Below are positions 1 through 8,169 of a stretch of 54,483 nucleotides of DNA, piece by piece. How positions within the stretch are numbered: the stretch's first letter is position 1; every line of letters begins with the position of its first letter. Source of the stretch: Lachnospiraceae bacterium (GTDB lineage Bacteria; Bacillota; Clostridia; Lachnospirales; Lachnospiraceae); assembly GCA_022769665.1 (NCBI GenBank), contig JALEIR010000017.1, positions 1-54,483 of the forward strand, written 5' to 3'. The position numbers and the translations under genes were made by a program. The notes under the pieces were generated by a model. That model did no database searches and was not told where the DNA came from. It saw only the letters and a list, made by a program, of their open reading frames with translations.

Positions 1-1
1 G

Positions 2-475
2 GATTTTGCAGGGAAGGTCATAGATATCGTGGAGGAGAGCGGATTGTGGGACAAGGTGATTTTTTCCTCCTTTGATGCCAAGCTGTTGGGAGAGCTAAAG
101 CGCAAAAAAAAGGAATGCCGGGTTGGACTTTTGACTTTTCATGAAAAAATGCAGGTCTTTGAACGAGAGATGACAGCTGCGTTTACGGCTGCATATCCGG
201 GGCTTGATTATCGGAATATTTTGGAAGGAGCAGGTAATAAACGCCATTTGGTAGAGTTGGTTGACGGTTTGGATTATAAGCTTGATTTTCTGCATCCGGA
301 TTATCATAGTGTACTGGAAAATCCAGAATTGGCAATGCAGATGCACGCACGGGGAATCGGAGTCAATCCATATACCTGTGATACGGCAGATGAAATGATG
401 AAACTGGCAGCATTGGGATGCGATGGTATTATCACAAACAGGCCGGATATTGCACGGCAGATATTTGGTGCATAA
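2..475 (+). CDS. Glycerophosphodiester phosphodiesterase, C-terminal part (cut by window edge)
   Basis: The open frame enters from before base 1 and ends at 475, so only about 157 C-terminal residues are present. The end reads GCDGIITNRPD, which matches the closing strand of GDPD-family TIM barrels, where a GIxTDRPD-like motif is typical. Upstream, GLWDKVIFSSF and GIGVNPYTCDT fit the preceding barrel strands. These enzymes hydrolyse glycerophosphodiesters to sn-glycerol 3-phosphate and an alcohol. The metal-binding and catalytic N-terminal motifs lie outside the window, so activity cannot be judged. An internal GTG at 29 is not a likely start because the frame continues upstream with family-like sequence. 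The next gene follows after 18 bases and is probably cotranscribed. Confidence 0.8.
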   Translation, partial: DFAGKVIDIVEESGLWDKVIFSSFDAKLLGELKRKKKECRVGLLTFHEKMQVFEREMTAAFTAAYPGLDYRNILEGAGNKRHLVELVDGLDYKLDFLHPDYHSVLENPELAMQMHARGIGVNPYTCDTADEMMKLAALGCDGIITNRPDIARQIFGA

Positions 476-493
476 GCGGGGAGGAACAAAAGT

Positions 494-1300
494 ATGGCTT
501 TGATAGATGTGGATTGTTTTTCCCAGGTGTTGGGCATGAGCGTGAATATTCGTTTGATTCTGCCACAACGATTGGAAATAGAAAACCCGGTAAATGGAGG
601 ACATTTTACTCCCCCATATCCCGTATTGTATCTGCTCCACGGCTACAACGGGGATCACACCGTATGGACAAGGCGTACGTCTGTGGAGAGATATGCTTCG
701 GACAAGGGAATTGCGGTAGTCATGCCGGCGGCACATTTAAGCTTTTATACAGACATGGGAATCGGATTTCGGTATTGGACATACATATCAGAAGAATTGC
801 CGAAAATTTGTCGGGATTTGTTCCCTCAGATTACAGAAGATCCCATGCAGTCCTTTGCAGCGGGACTTTCTATGGGCGGGTACGGTGCCTTTAAACTTGG
901 ACTTGCATATCCTGAACGTTTTCGTGCGGTGGCATCCTTATCCGGCGCATTGGATGTGGCTTCCATGTTAGAACGAATGAAAGGTGAACCGGATTTTGAT
1001 CCTAACGGTGTGTTTTACAGTATATATGGAGGACAGGAAATTCGCGGCTCTGAAAACGATTTATTCGCGTTGGCAAAAAGGGCAACGGAAGAGGGAAAAA
1101 GTCTGCCGCGTATGTATCAATGGTGCGGTAAACAGGATTTTTTGTATCAGGATAATCTGAGAATAAAAAATTATTTACAAAACCTGGGAGCTGATCTGAT
1201 TTATGAGGAAGAAGACGGCGACCATCAGTGGAAATACTGGGATCAAGGAATCGAAAAAGTTCTTTTATGGATTCAGTCAATTTTAGGAGAGACGGCATAG
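494..1300 (+). CDS. Alpha/beta-hydrolase esterase (esterase D / acetylesterase type)
   Basis: A 268-residue protein with ATG start and upstream GGGGAGG ribosome site. It has the esterase D/tributyrin-esterase layout. LLHGYNGD near residues 47-54 gives the oxyanion-hole region. GLSMGG at 124-129 places the nucleophile at Ser126. An Asp near 215 (KQDFLY) and His244 (GDHQWKYWD) complete a plausible triad. No signal peptide is visible, so it is probably a cytosolic carboxylesterase acting on short acyl esters such as deacetylated sugar or xenobiotic esters. The substrate cannot be read from sequence. It follows the glycerophosphodiesterase gene closely and is closed by its own terminator, whose stem includes the stop codon. 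Confidence 0.85.
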   Translation: MALIDVDCFSQVLGMSVNIRLILPQRLEIENPVNGGHFTPPYPVLYLLHGYNGDHTVWTRRTSVERYASDKGIAVVMPAAHLSFYTDMGIGFRYWTYISEELPKICRDLFPQITEDPMQSFAAGLSMGGYGAFKLGLAYPERFRAVASLSGALDVASMLERMKGEPDFDPNGVFYSIYGGQEIRGSENDLFALAKRATEEGKSLPRMYQWCGKQDFLYQDNLRIKNYLQNLGADLIYEEEDGDHQWKYWDQGIEKVLLWIQSILGETA

Positions 1301-1316
1301 AAATATGCCGTCTTTT
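1290..1316 (+). terminator. Rho-independent terminator overlapping the esterase stop codon
   Basis: A perfect 10-bp stem, AGACGGCATA (1290-1299) with TATGCCGTCT (1304-1313), has a GAAA loop and a short T run to 1316. The TAG stop at 1298-1300 sits in the top of the stem and loop. Confidence 0.85.
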
Positions 1317-1398
1317 GCACTTGATTTTACAATATAAGTATGCTTTAATAGAAATATATTTGTTAAAAAAATATCATTCCGGAAAGGTTAAGAAAAAA

Positions 1399-2910
1399 AT
1401 GAGCAGTATGAGAGGAATTGATACCCCTGTAAGGCAGCGCCGGAGAAGAGTGTTCAAGGAAGTAGCAAATTTGGCATACAATTCTGCAAATTTGAAGGAC
1501 GATATGGAAGCACTCCCTTATAAAATTGTTGACTATGAAGAGTCTGAATACTGGGAGAGTGTATATCGTGACAGAGCGGTTATCAGAGAACGTATCCGCC
1601 TTGCCATGGGTATGAGCTTAAGACCGGAGAACAGAGAGCATCCCGGACATCTGACCCAGGGATTGGAGGAGAGTAATATTGACGAAAAGTATTATGAACC
1701 GCCGCTGATGCAAGTCATTCCTTCGGCCTGCAATGCCTGTCCGGAAAATCGTTATGAGGTTACAAACACCTGCATGGGATGCCTGGCGCATCCATGTCAG
1801 CTTGTGTGTCCCAAGGGAGCTATTTCTTTCAAAGGCGGAAAGTCTTTTATAGATCAGGAAAAGTGTATCAAATGTGGAAAGTGTAAAGATATTTGTCCCT
1901 ATGATGCCATCTGTCATAAAGAAAGACCCTGTAAGTCTGCCTGCGGTATAAATGCAATCAAGTCCGATAAGTTTGGAAGAGCGTACATTGACAATGATAT
2001 GTGTGTTTCATGCGGTATGTGTATGGTAAGCTGTCCTTTCGGTGCAATCGCGGACAAATCACAGATATTTCAGTTGATACGAGCCATGCAGTCGGGACGA
2101 AAGATTATTGCACAGGTTGCACCGGCCTTTGCAGGTCAGTTCGGGTCACGGGTTACGCCTGATATGTTCAAGACCGCACTAAAGGAACTGGGATTTGCGG
2201 ATGTATACGAGACCGCCATCGGTGCAGACATAGGGTGTATGGCAGAGGCGGAACATTATGTAAAAGAAGTTGCTACGGGAAATCAGGCATTTGCCCTGAC
2301 ATCCTGTTGTCCTTCCTGGTCCGTTATGGCTAAAAATCTTTTTCCGGAGACCATTGATAAAATCAGCAACGAATTGACGCCAATGGTTGCTACAGCCAGA
2401 ATCATCAAACAGGAGCATCCGGATGCTTCTGTTGTATTCATCGGGCCCTGTGCTTCCAAAAAACTGGAGGCAAGCCGCAGAACGGTTCGCTCGGATGTGG
2501 ATTTTGTCATTACCTTCGAGGAACTGACGGGAATGTTTGAAGCAAAGGGGATTTTGCTGGATGAAATCAAGGCAATGGATGAGATGCGGGATGCCACGGC
2601 TGCCGGGAGAGGCTACGGCGTGGCAGGAGGCGTTGCAAGTGCCATTGAGGAATGTATTAAAACTTATTATCCCGGGACAGAGGTAAAGATTGAACATGCG
2701 GAGAGTCTGGCAGAATGTAAGAAAATGCTTCTTTTGGCAAAGGCCGGGAAAAAGAACGGATGTCTGATTGAGGGGATGGCATGCCCCGGAGGATGTGTCG
2801 CCGGAGCCGGAACGAATATACCCATTGCTCAGGCAGCAAAGGAAGTGGCAAAGTTCAAAGAGGAAGCGCAGGAGAGAGTACCGGTGGTCGACAACAGAAC
2901 GGAGCAATAA
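1399..2910 (+). CDS. Monomeric [FeFe] hydrogenase, group B-like
   Basis: A 503-residue protein starting at ATG 1399 after GGAAAGG; a longer frame from 1228 overlaps the esterase and its terminator and is unlikely. Cys-rich ferredoxin segments come first: a CNAC/CMGC block from about residue 111, CIKCGKC at 156 and CVSCGMC at 202. The H-cluster domain follows, with TSCCPSW at 301-307, PCASKKLE from 350 and MACPGGC at 460-466, matching the three conserved loops that bind the active-site iron cluster. Hydrogenases of this class interconvert protons and H2 using reduced ferredoxin during fermentation. The L2 loop begins GPC, not the MPC of classic group A enzymes, which together with the N-terminal layout suggests the less-studied group B. 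No maturase (HydE/F/G) or NADH-linked partner subunit is encoded here. Confidence 0.9.
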   Translation: MSSMRGIDTPVRQRRRRVFKEVANLAYNSANLKDDMEALPYKIVDYEESEYWESVYRDRAVIRERIRLAMGMSLRPENREHPGHLTQGLEESNIDEKYYEPPLMQVIPSACNACPENRYEVTNTCMGCLAHPCQLVCPKGAISFKGGKSFIDQEKCIKCGKCKDICPYDAICHKERPCKSACGINAIKSDKFGRAYIDNDMCVSCGMCMVSCPFGAIADKSQIFQLIRAMQSGRKIIAQVAPAFAGQFGSRVTPDMFKTALKELGFADVYETAIGADIGCMAEAEHYVKEVATGNQAFALTSCCPSWSVMAKNLFPETIDKISNELTPMVATARIIKQEHPDASVVFIGPCASKKLEASRRTVRSDVDFVITFEELTGMFEAKGILLDEIKAMDEMRDATAAGRGYGVAGGVASAIEECIKTYYPGTEVKIEHAESLAECKKMLLLAKAGKKNGCLIEGMACPGGCVAGAGTNIPIAQAAKEVAKFKEEAQERVPVVDNRTEQ

Positions 2911-2926
2911 CCGATAGTCCCGATTA

Positions 2927-2943
2927 GCCGAAATGTGTTCGGC
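2927..2943 (+). other. Small hairpin after the hydrogenase gene
   Basis: GCCGAA (2927-2932) pairs with TTCGGC (2938-2943) around a 5-base loop. There is no T run, so this is at best a weak 3'-end structure rather than a standard terminator. Confidence 0.3.
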
Positions 2944-2972
2944 GGACCGATGCCGAAAGCAGAAAGTTCATG

Positions 2973-3001
2973 TTGCACTTTTTAAAAAAAAGGGCTAAAA
3001 T
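2973..3001 (+). promoter_or_regulatory. Predicted sigma-A promoter for gltX
   Basis: TTGCAC at 2973-2978, a 17-bp spacer and TAAAAT at 2996-3001, 84 bases before the gltX start. Confidence 0.5.
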
Positions 3002-3085
3002 AATGGCTGCACGGCTATATAATAATAGTATGAAAAGCATGAGTCGGTTCTGAAAAAAGAGACTTATGCAGGAAAGGAACAAAAA

Positions 3086-4540
3086 ATGAAAATCAGAACA
3101 AGATACGCACCGAGCCCGACCGGAAAGATGCATGTGGGTAATCTGCGGTCTGCTTTATATGAGTTCTTAATTGCGAAGCATGCCGGCGGTGATTTTATGC
3201 TTCGAATTGAAGATACCGATCAGGAACGTTTTGTGGAGGGCGCTACAGAGATTATTTATCGTACCTTGGAGAAGACCGGTCTGGTTCATGATGAAGGACC
3301 GGACAAGGACGGTGGCTACGGCCCCTATGTTCAGAGCGAGAGAATGAAAACCGGCATATACATGAAATATGCCAAGGAATTGATTGACAAGGGAGAAGCA
3401 TATTACTGCTTCTGTGACAAGGAGCGTCTTGCCTCCTTAAAGACAGAGGTTGTGGAAGGAAAAGAGATTACGGTCTATGATAAACACTGCCTGCATTTGT
3501 CCAAGGAGGAAATCGAGGCAAATCTGGCTGCCGGAAAGCCTTTTGTCATCAGACAGAACAATCCGACAGAGGGTACCACAACATTCCATGACGAGTTATA
3601 CGGAGATATTACTGTTGAAAATGCGGAATTGGACGATATGATTCTGATTAAGTCCGATGGATATCCCACTTATAACTTTGCGAATGTGGTGGATGATCAT
3701 ACTATGAACATCACCCACGTAGTAAGAGGCAACGAATATCTGTCTTCCTCTCCGAAATATCAGAGACTGTATGATGCTTTTGGCTGGGAGAGTCCGGTGT
3801 ATGTTCATCTCCCGCTGATTACCGATGAAAATCATAAGAAACTGGCAAAGAGAAGCGGACATGCTTCCTTTGAAGACTTGCTGGAGCAGGGATTTGTATC
3901 GGAAGCAATCGTAAATTATATAGCGCTTCTTGGCTGGAGTCCTGAGGATAATCGTGAAATCTTTTCTCTGGAGGAGCTGATTCGGGAATTCGATTATCAC
4001 AGAATCAGCAAATCGCCCGCAGTTTTTGATATTGTAAAGCTTCGTTGGATGAACGGCGAGTATATCAAGGCAATGGACTTTGATAAATTTTATGAGATGG
4101 CAGAGCCTTATCTGAAGGCGGTACTGACAAAGAATTTTGACTTAAAGAAGATTGCAAATATGGTAAAGACCCGTATTGAGGTATTTCCGGATATTGCGGG
4201 ACTGGTTGATTTCTTCCAGGAGCTTCCTGAGTATGATGTGGAAATGTATACTCATAAGAAGATGAAGACAGACAGTGTTTCATCTCTGCAGGTTCTTCAG
4301 GATGTACTGCCCCTTTTGGAGGCACAGGAGGATTACAGCAATGACGGGCTGTATCAGTTGTTGACAAAATATGTGGAGGAGAAAGGCGTGAAGAACGGAT
4401 ATGTGATGTGGCCTGTACGCACCGCAGTTTCCGGTAAGCAGATGACTCCTGCGGGTGCTACAGAAATTATGGAAGTGCTCGGAAAAGAGGAGACATTAAA
4501 GAGAATCCGAAAGGGAATTGAGAAACTTCAAAATGCCTGA
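3086..4540 (+). CDS. gltX: Glutamate--tRNA ligase
   Basis: A 484-residue class I aminoacyl-tRNA synthetase that charges tRNA-Glu (and in many Firmicutes tRNA-Gln, later amidated) with glutamate. The HIGH-type motif reads HVGN at residues 16-19 inside [14 protein letters not shown], and the KMSKS-type loop reads KLAKR at 252-256 (KKLAKRSG), as in bacterial GluRS. Length agrees with the family. The ATG at 3086 is preceded by AGGAAAGG. The 3' end overlaps the start of the helicase gene by 8 bases if that gene begins at 4533, which suggests cotranscription and coupled translation. Confidence 0.96.
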   Translation: MKIRTRYAPSPTGKMHVGNLRSALYEFLIAKHAGGDFMLRIEDTDQERFVEGATEIIYRTLEKTGLVHDEGPDKDGGYGPYVQSERMKTGIYMKYAKELIDKGEAYYCFCDKERLASLKTEVVEGKEITVYDKHCLHLSKEEIEANLAAGKPFVIRQNNPTEGTTTFHDELYGDITVENAELDDMILIKSDGYPTYNFANVVDDHTMNITHVVRGNEYLSSSPKYQRLYDAFGWESPVYVHLPLITDENHKKLAKRSGHASFEDLLEQGFVSEAIVNYIALLGWSPEDNREIFSLEELIREFDYHRISKSPAVFDIVKLRWMNGEYIKAMDFDKFYEMAEPYLKAVLTKNFDLKKIANMVKTRIEVFPDIAGLVDFFQELPEYDVEMYTHKKMKTDSVSSLQVLQDVLPLLEAQEDYSNDGLYQLLTKYVEEKGVKNGYVMWPVRTAVSGKQMTPAGATEIMEVLGKEETLKRIRKGIEKLQNA

Positions 4541-6434
4541 TTTACAAAGCATGAACAAAGCACAGCGTGAGGCTGTGACAAGGGGTGAGGGTCCGCTGCT
4601 TCTTTTGGCGGGCCCGGGCTCCGGAAAAACCTTCACAATTGTCAACCGAATTTTGTTTCTAATAGAACAAGGTATACCTCCGGAAAAGATACTTGTAGTC
4701 ACCTTTACAAAAGAAGCAGCAATCTCCATGCAATGTCGCTTCCGGAGAATTTCCGATCAGTTTTACCCCGTCAATTTCGGAACATTTCATTCCGTTTTCT
4801 ATCACATTTTAAAGGAATCCGGCGGATTCCGTCATAAAAGTCTGATTCTTGATTCACAAAAAAAGAAATTGTTGATTCCCATCTTAAAACACATAAATGA
4901 AAAAACAGGAGATAATACAGCGCAGGAAGAAGAGGATGTTTTAACGATTTTATCTGCAATCAGTTTTTATAAAAATACAGGTAACCTTGAAAAAGCAACG
5001 GAAAAGTTGTCACTTCCCGTAAAAACGAATTTTACGGAAATATGGAAAGCGTATTGTGCTGCCATGTCAGAGGAAGCTTTGGCAGATTTTGATGATATGT
5101 TGTTTGAATGCAGAAAATTACTGAAAGAGGACAGAAGGGAGGCAGAGTATTGGAGAAAACGGTTCTCACATATTCTGATTGATGAATTTCAGGACATCAA
5201 TCCTGTACAATATGAAGTCTTAAAGCTTTTATCTGAAAAGCCAAACAATATTTTTGCAGTTGGAGATGACGATCAATCCATATACGGATTCAGAGGTTCA
5301 AATCCTGAACTGATGAGACGGTTTGAAGAGGAGTTCTGTGCGGAAAAATTATTATTGAATATCAACTACAGATGCGGAAAAGAAATACTGGATGCTTCAT
5401 CGGCAGTGATAAGAGAAAACAGGAACAGATTTGTAAAGGAGTTTAAAAGTGCGCCCGGAAAAGAAATAAATAGCGGAAACGGTAAAGTTATTTTAAGATC
5501 ATTCCCGGATAAGACTGCAGAAATCGAGTTTGTATCGGAACGTTTGAAATTATGGTTGAAAGAGTATAAGGAAGATGATGAACTCTGTGCCGTACTGTTT
5601 CGTACAAATGCAGATATGCAGCGAATTGCTGCAGAGTTGAAAAGAGTCGGTGTTCCGTATCTGATGAAGGAAAAGGTTCAAAGCATATATGAGCATTTCA
5701 TCGTGAAAGATATCATGGCTTATTTGCTGCTCGCAGCGGGAGAATGGAGGAGAGAATATCTGATACGGATAATCAACAGACCTTCAAGATACATAAGCCG
5801 GGAAGCGATTGGAGAGGGAAGAAGCCTGAAGGATATGAGAGAGTATTATGAAAGGAACGGAGGTAAAGAGGTATACAGAGATATTATTATGAGAATAGAA
5901 CAGTTGGAAAGACAGCTGAACTGCCTGAAAAGACTGTCTGTCAATACTGCGATTAACTATATCCTGAAAGCGGTAGGATATGAGAATTTTTTGAAAATTC
6001 AAACAGCGGGAAACAAAGAAAAGCAGGAAGAGTGGAATGAAATAATTGATTGGTTGAAGACGGATGCTTCGAAATACCGAAGTGCAGCGGAATGGAAAAA
6101 AATGCAGGAAGCCTTCAATGATTCACAAAAAACGGAAAAACGTAAGAATACAAAAGAAGCAAAGGAAAAAATCAGATTAATGACAATTCACGGAGCAAAG
6201 GGGCTTGAGTTTCATACGGTTATTGTGCCGGATTGCAACGAAAAAAATTTCCCCCACGGCAACATGCCGGACAGCAGCTGCGTGGAGGAGGAAAGACGAT
6301 TGCTTTATGTAGCAATGACCAGGGCAAAAGAAAATCTGGAAATATTGTACCTGACAGGAGATGAACTGCATCCCAGGCTCCCTTCCAGATTTTTAAATCC
6401 TCTGCTAAATCAAACAAAAGCAGATACAAATTGA
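4533..6434 (+). CDS. UvrD/PcrA-like superfamily 1 DNA helicase (compact)
   Basis: About 633 residues with all core SF1A motifs: Walker A GPGSGKT at 27-33, motif II DEFQD at 217-221, motif [15 protein letters not shown] from 244, motif [12 protein letters not shown] and motif [11 protein letters not shown] from 592. It should be an ATP-driven 3'-5' translocase in repair or replication-fork clearance. It is roughly 100 residues shorter than PcrA/UvrD, with a reduced C-terminal half and no nuclease domain, so it is probably a paralogue and not the housekeeping PcrA. The start is uncertain: ATG 4533 overlaps gltX by 8 bases and has only a distant GGGAA ribosome site. TTG 4518 and ATG 4551 are alternatives. 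Confidence 0.9.
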   Translation: MPDLQSMNKAQREAVTRGEGPLLLLAGPGSGKTFTIVNRILFLIEQGIPPEKILVVTFTKEAAISMQCRFRRISDQFYPVNFGTFHSVFYHILKESGGFRHKSLILDSQKKKLLIPILKHINEKTGDNTAQEEEDVLTILSAISFYKNTGNLEKATEKLSLPVKTNFTEIWKAYCAAMSEEALADFDDMLFECRKLLKEDRREAEYWRKRFSHILIDEFQDINPVQYEVLKLLSEKPNNIFAVGDDDQSIYGFRGSNPELMRRFEEEFCAEKLLLNINYRCGKEILDASSAVIRENRNRFVKEFKSAPGKEINSGNGKVILRSFPDKTAEIEFVSERLKLWLKEYKEDDELCAVLFRTNADMQRIAAELKRVGVPYLMKEKVQSIYEHFIVKDIMAYLLLAAGEWRREYLIRIINRPSRYISREAIGEGRSLKDMREYYERNGGKEVYRDIIMRIEQLERQLNCLKRLSVNTAINYILKAVGYENFLKIQTAGNKEKQEEWNEIIDWLKTDASKYRSAAEWKKMQEAFNDSQKTEKRKNTKEAKEKIRLMTIHGAKGLEFHTVIVPDCNEKNFPHGNMPDSSCVEEERRLLYVAMTRAKENLEILYLTGDELHPRLPSRFLNPLLNQTKADTN

Positions 6435-6441
6435 TATAAAA

Positions 6442-6768
6442 TTATTGTTCTTCTTCGTCAATCAGTTCATCAAACTCACAGCTATCCAGATACTCGTCGA
6501 AAGCGTCGGCAACTTTTTCATATTCCTCGTCATCTGCAATATAATCCAGAACAGGCTCTTCATTAGGGTCGTCCGGATTCTCGCTGTACCCGTAAAACCA
6601 GACTTCCCCATCCTCGTTTTCTCCCTCTTCATTCAGAGGTAAAAGAACAATATAATCCTTTGAATCTACTGTTAGAATCGTGATAATTGCACAGTTTACA
6701 TTGGTGCCGTCCTCAAGCTCCAATTCTACAGTCATTTCCTCGTCTTCAAAGTCGTTTTTCTTTCCCAT
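6442..6768 (-). CDS. DUF1292 family protein (YrzB-like)
   Basis: A 108-residue acidic protein on the minus strand. The start is fixed by AGGAGG seven bases before the ATG at 6768; the longer open frame upstream crosses the promoter. The body has the DUF1292 pattern: an acidic tail, ELEDGTNVNCAIITIL, then DYIVLLPLNE, EVWFYGYSE and a C-terminal DDEEYEKVADAFDEYLD. Members are small cytosolic proteins widespread in Firmicutes, often near yrvI/yrrK-type housekeeping genes, with no established function. It converges with the helicase gene, leaving a gap of only 7 bases, and is divergent from the NlpC/P60 gene. Confidence 0.85.
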   Translation of the reverse strand: MGKKNDFEDEEMTVELELEDGTNVNCAIITILTVDSKDYIVLLPLNEEGENEDGEVWFYGYSENPDDPNEEPVLDYIADDEEYEKVADAFDEYLDSCEFDELIDEEEQ

Positions 6769-6807
6769 GGGAAACCTCCTATAAGCAAAAACAGATTTTA
6801 TGAAGAT

Positions 6808-6836
6808 AGTATAACCTTTTTTAAAAAATGTTGCAA
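6808..6836 (-). promoter_or_regulatory. Predicted promoter of the DUF1292 gene
   Basis: Reading the minus strand, TTGCAA (6836-6831), 17-bp spacer and TATACT (6813-6808). The hexamers lie 40 bases before the start codon. Confidence 0.6.
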
Positions 6837-6841
6837 CATAT

Positions 6842-6869
6842 TTGCAATATTTCTGTAACATGATATAAT
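6842..6869 (+). promoter_or_regulatory. Predicted promoter of the NlpC/P60 gene
   Basis: TTGCAA (6842-6847), 16-bp spacer and a consensus TATAAT (6864-6869). Predicted transcription start is near 6876, leaving a long leader before the start codon at 6982. Confidence 0.65.
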
Positions 6870-6875
6870 GTACAC

Positions 6876-6981
6876 GTATGCAATAAGCAGTGCACAAAAA
6901 GGATGATAAAAGACGCGTTGTGTTTACACATAAGCGTCTGCATATGCAAGGCACTGCGGGAGCGGTGCTAAGGAGATATAG
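6876..6981 (+). promoter_or_regulatory. Candidate structured leader RNA of the NlpC/P60 gene
   Basis: About 106 nt between the predicted transcription start and the ATG. Visible helices: TATGCA (6877-6882) with TGCATA (6939-6944), AGACGC (6911-6916) with GCGTCT (6934-6939), and GCAGTGC (6887-6893) with GCACTGC (6951-6957). The last helix crosses the first, as in a pseudoknot. The same GCACTGC can instead pair with GCGGTGC (6962-6968), closing a GGGA tetraloop just before the AAGGAG ribosome site at 6970-6975. This switch-like layout does not match a riboswitch class I recognise, including the c-di-AMP (ydaO) type often found before such wall hydrolases. Confidence 0.45.
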
Positions 6982-8169
6982 ATGAAATATAGATTTTTAA
7001 AAATGTTTGCAATTGGTTTGATGGCAATGATTTTATATTCCGGGTCGGAAATGAATGTAATGCAAAGGGTTAAGGCTGCGGAAATAAGCGACTTGTCCGG
7101 TAATCAGGATACAGTTTTAATTTGTGGCGGTATTCAGGAATATTTTAAACCGGTGGATGAAAAATGCCTGCAGGAAGCGGTCGAAGAATATAAGGCGATG
7201 ACGGCAGAGGAGGAGCAGAACGAATATGCTGACCTGGCTCTTGCGGATGTCAGAAATTATGTTAATGTTCGCACTGAATCCAACACGGATAGTAAAATTG
7301 TAGGAAAGATATATGATGGGGCAGTGGCACAAATCCTTGAGACGGTAGACGGAGAGGACGGACAGTGGTTTCGAATTGTGTCAGGAAACGTAGAAGGATA
7401 CATCAAGTCTGAGTTTTTCCTGTACGGTGATGCGGCGGTGGAAGTGATAGATGAATATGTGACAAGGTATGCGGTCGTACAAGTGAAAAGACTGAATGTC
7501 AGAAAAGAACCCAACGTGGAATCCAGCCGAATCGGATATATAGATAGCGGGGAAAAGGTAAAGCTTCTGGAAGATCAGGGAGACTGGCTGAAAATACAAT
7601 ATACGGAAAATAAAACCGGATATATAGCAGCCGAATATGTAACCGTTTCCGAGGAGTTTGTATACGCAAAAACTTTGGAGGAAGAGGCGGCTGAATTGGC
7701 AGCCAGAAAAGCGTTGGAAGAAAGACAGCGGGTAGAGGAGCTTCAGGCGCAGGAAAACACTTCATTTACGGTGGAACCGCCATCCGGAGCATATGCTGAC
7801 AGCTCAGAGTTAAGAAATGAAATTATAGAATATGCAAAACAATTCCTTGGAAACAGGTATGTTCACGGAGGGCAATCTCTTTCTACCGGTACGGATTGCT
7901 CCGGTTTTACAAGTCTGATTTATGCGGAATTCGGTTATTCTATCAGCAGAACACCTTCCGGACAGCTTTCCGGAGCGGGTAGAGGCATAGATTACAGCGA
8001 AGCACAGCCCGGCGATATTATATGCTACGGTTCCGGCAGCAAATGCACTCATGTTGCAATTTATATCGGCGACGGACAGATTATTCACTCCGCAAACAGC
8101 AGAAAGGGTGTTATCATATCGGATATCAGTTTCGGTAAAGTGATTGGCGTGAAAAACATAATAGATTAA
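6982..8169 (+). CDS. Secreted SH3b - NlpC/P60 peptidoglycan hydrolase
   Basis: A 395-residue exported protein. An N-terminal hydrophobic segment ending near KAAE (about residue 34) is a signal peptide. Two bacterial SH3 domains follow: residues about 90-150 (YVNVRTESNTDSKIVGKIYDG) and 165-220 (LNVRKEPNVESSRIGYIDSG). A charged coiled linker rich in Glu/Ala/Arg (about 225-260) leads to the NlpC/P60 domain. The catalytic Cys306 lies in TDCSGF, with His357 (THVAIYIGDG) and His369 (IIHSAN) completing the usual Cys-His-His set. Such enzymes cleave the D-gamma-glutamyl-diamino acid bond in wall peptides. The gene has its own promoter and an unusual structured leader. Confidence 0.93.
   Translation: MKYRFLKMFAIGLMAMILYSGSEMNVMQRVKAAEISDLSGNQDTVLICGGIQEYFKPVDEKCLQEAVEEYKAMTAEEEQNEYADLALADVRNYVNVRTESNTDSKIVGKIYDGAVAQILETVDGEDGQWFRIVSGNVEGYIKSEFFLYGDAAVEVIDEYVTRYAVVQVKRLNVRKEPNVESSRIGYIDSGEKVKLLEDQGDWLKIQYTENKTGYIAAEYVTVSEEFVYAKTLEEEAAELAARKALEERQRVEELQAQENTSFTVEPPSGAYADSSELRNEIIEYAKQFLGNRYVHGGQSLSTGTDCSGFTSLIYAEFGYSISRTPSGQLSGAGRGIDYSEAQPGDIICYGSGSKCTHVAIYIGDGQIIHSANSRKGVIISDISFGKVIGVKNIID

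Noticed and set aside
2179..2907. Long minus-strand open frame opposite the hydrogenase gene.
   Set aside because: No ribosome site or recognisable protein features; it mirrors the codon bias of the real gene.
6876..6981. c-di-AMP (ydaO) or c-di-GMP riboswitch before the NlpC/P60 gene.
   Set aside because: Leader is too short and lacks the conserved sequence blocks of either class, so it is reported as an unclassified leader.
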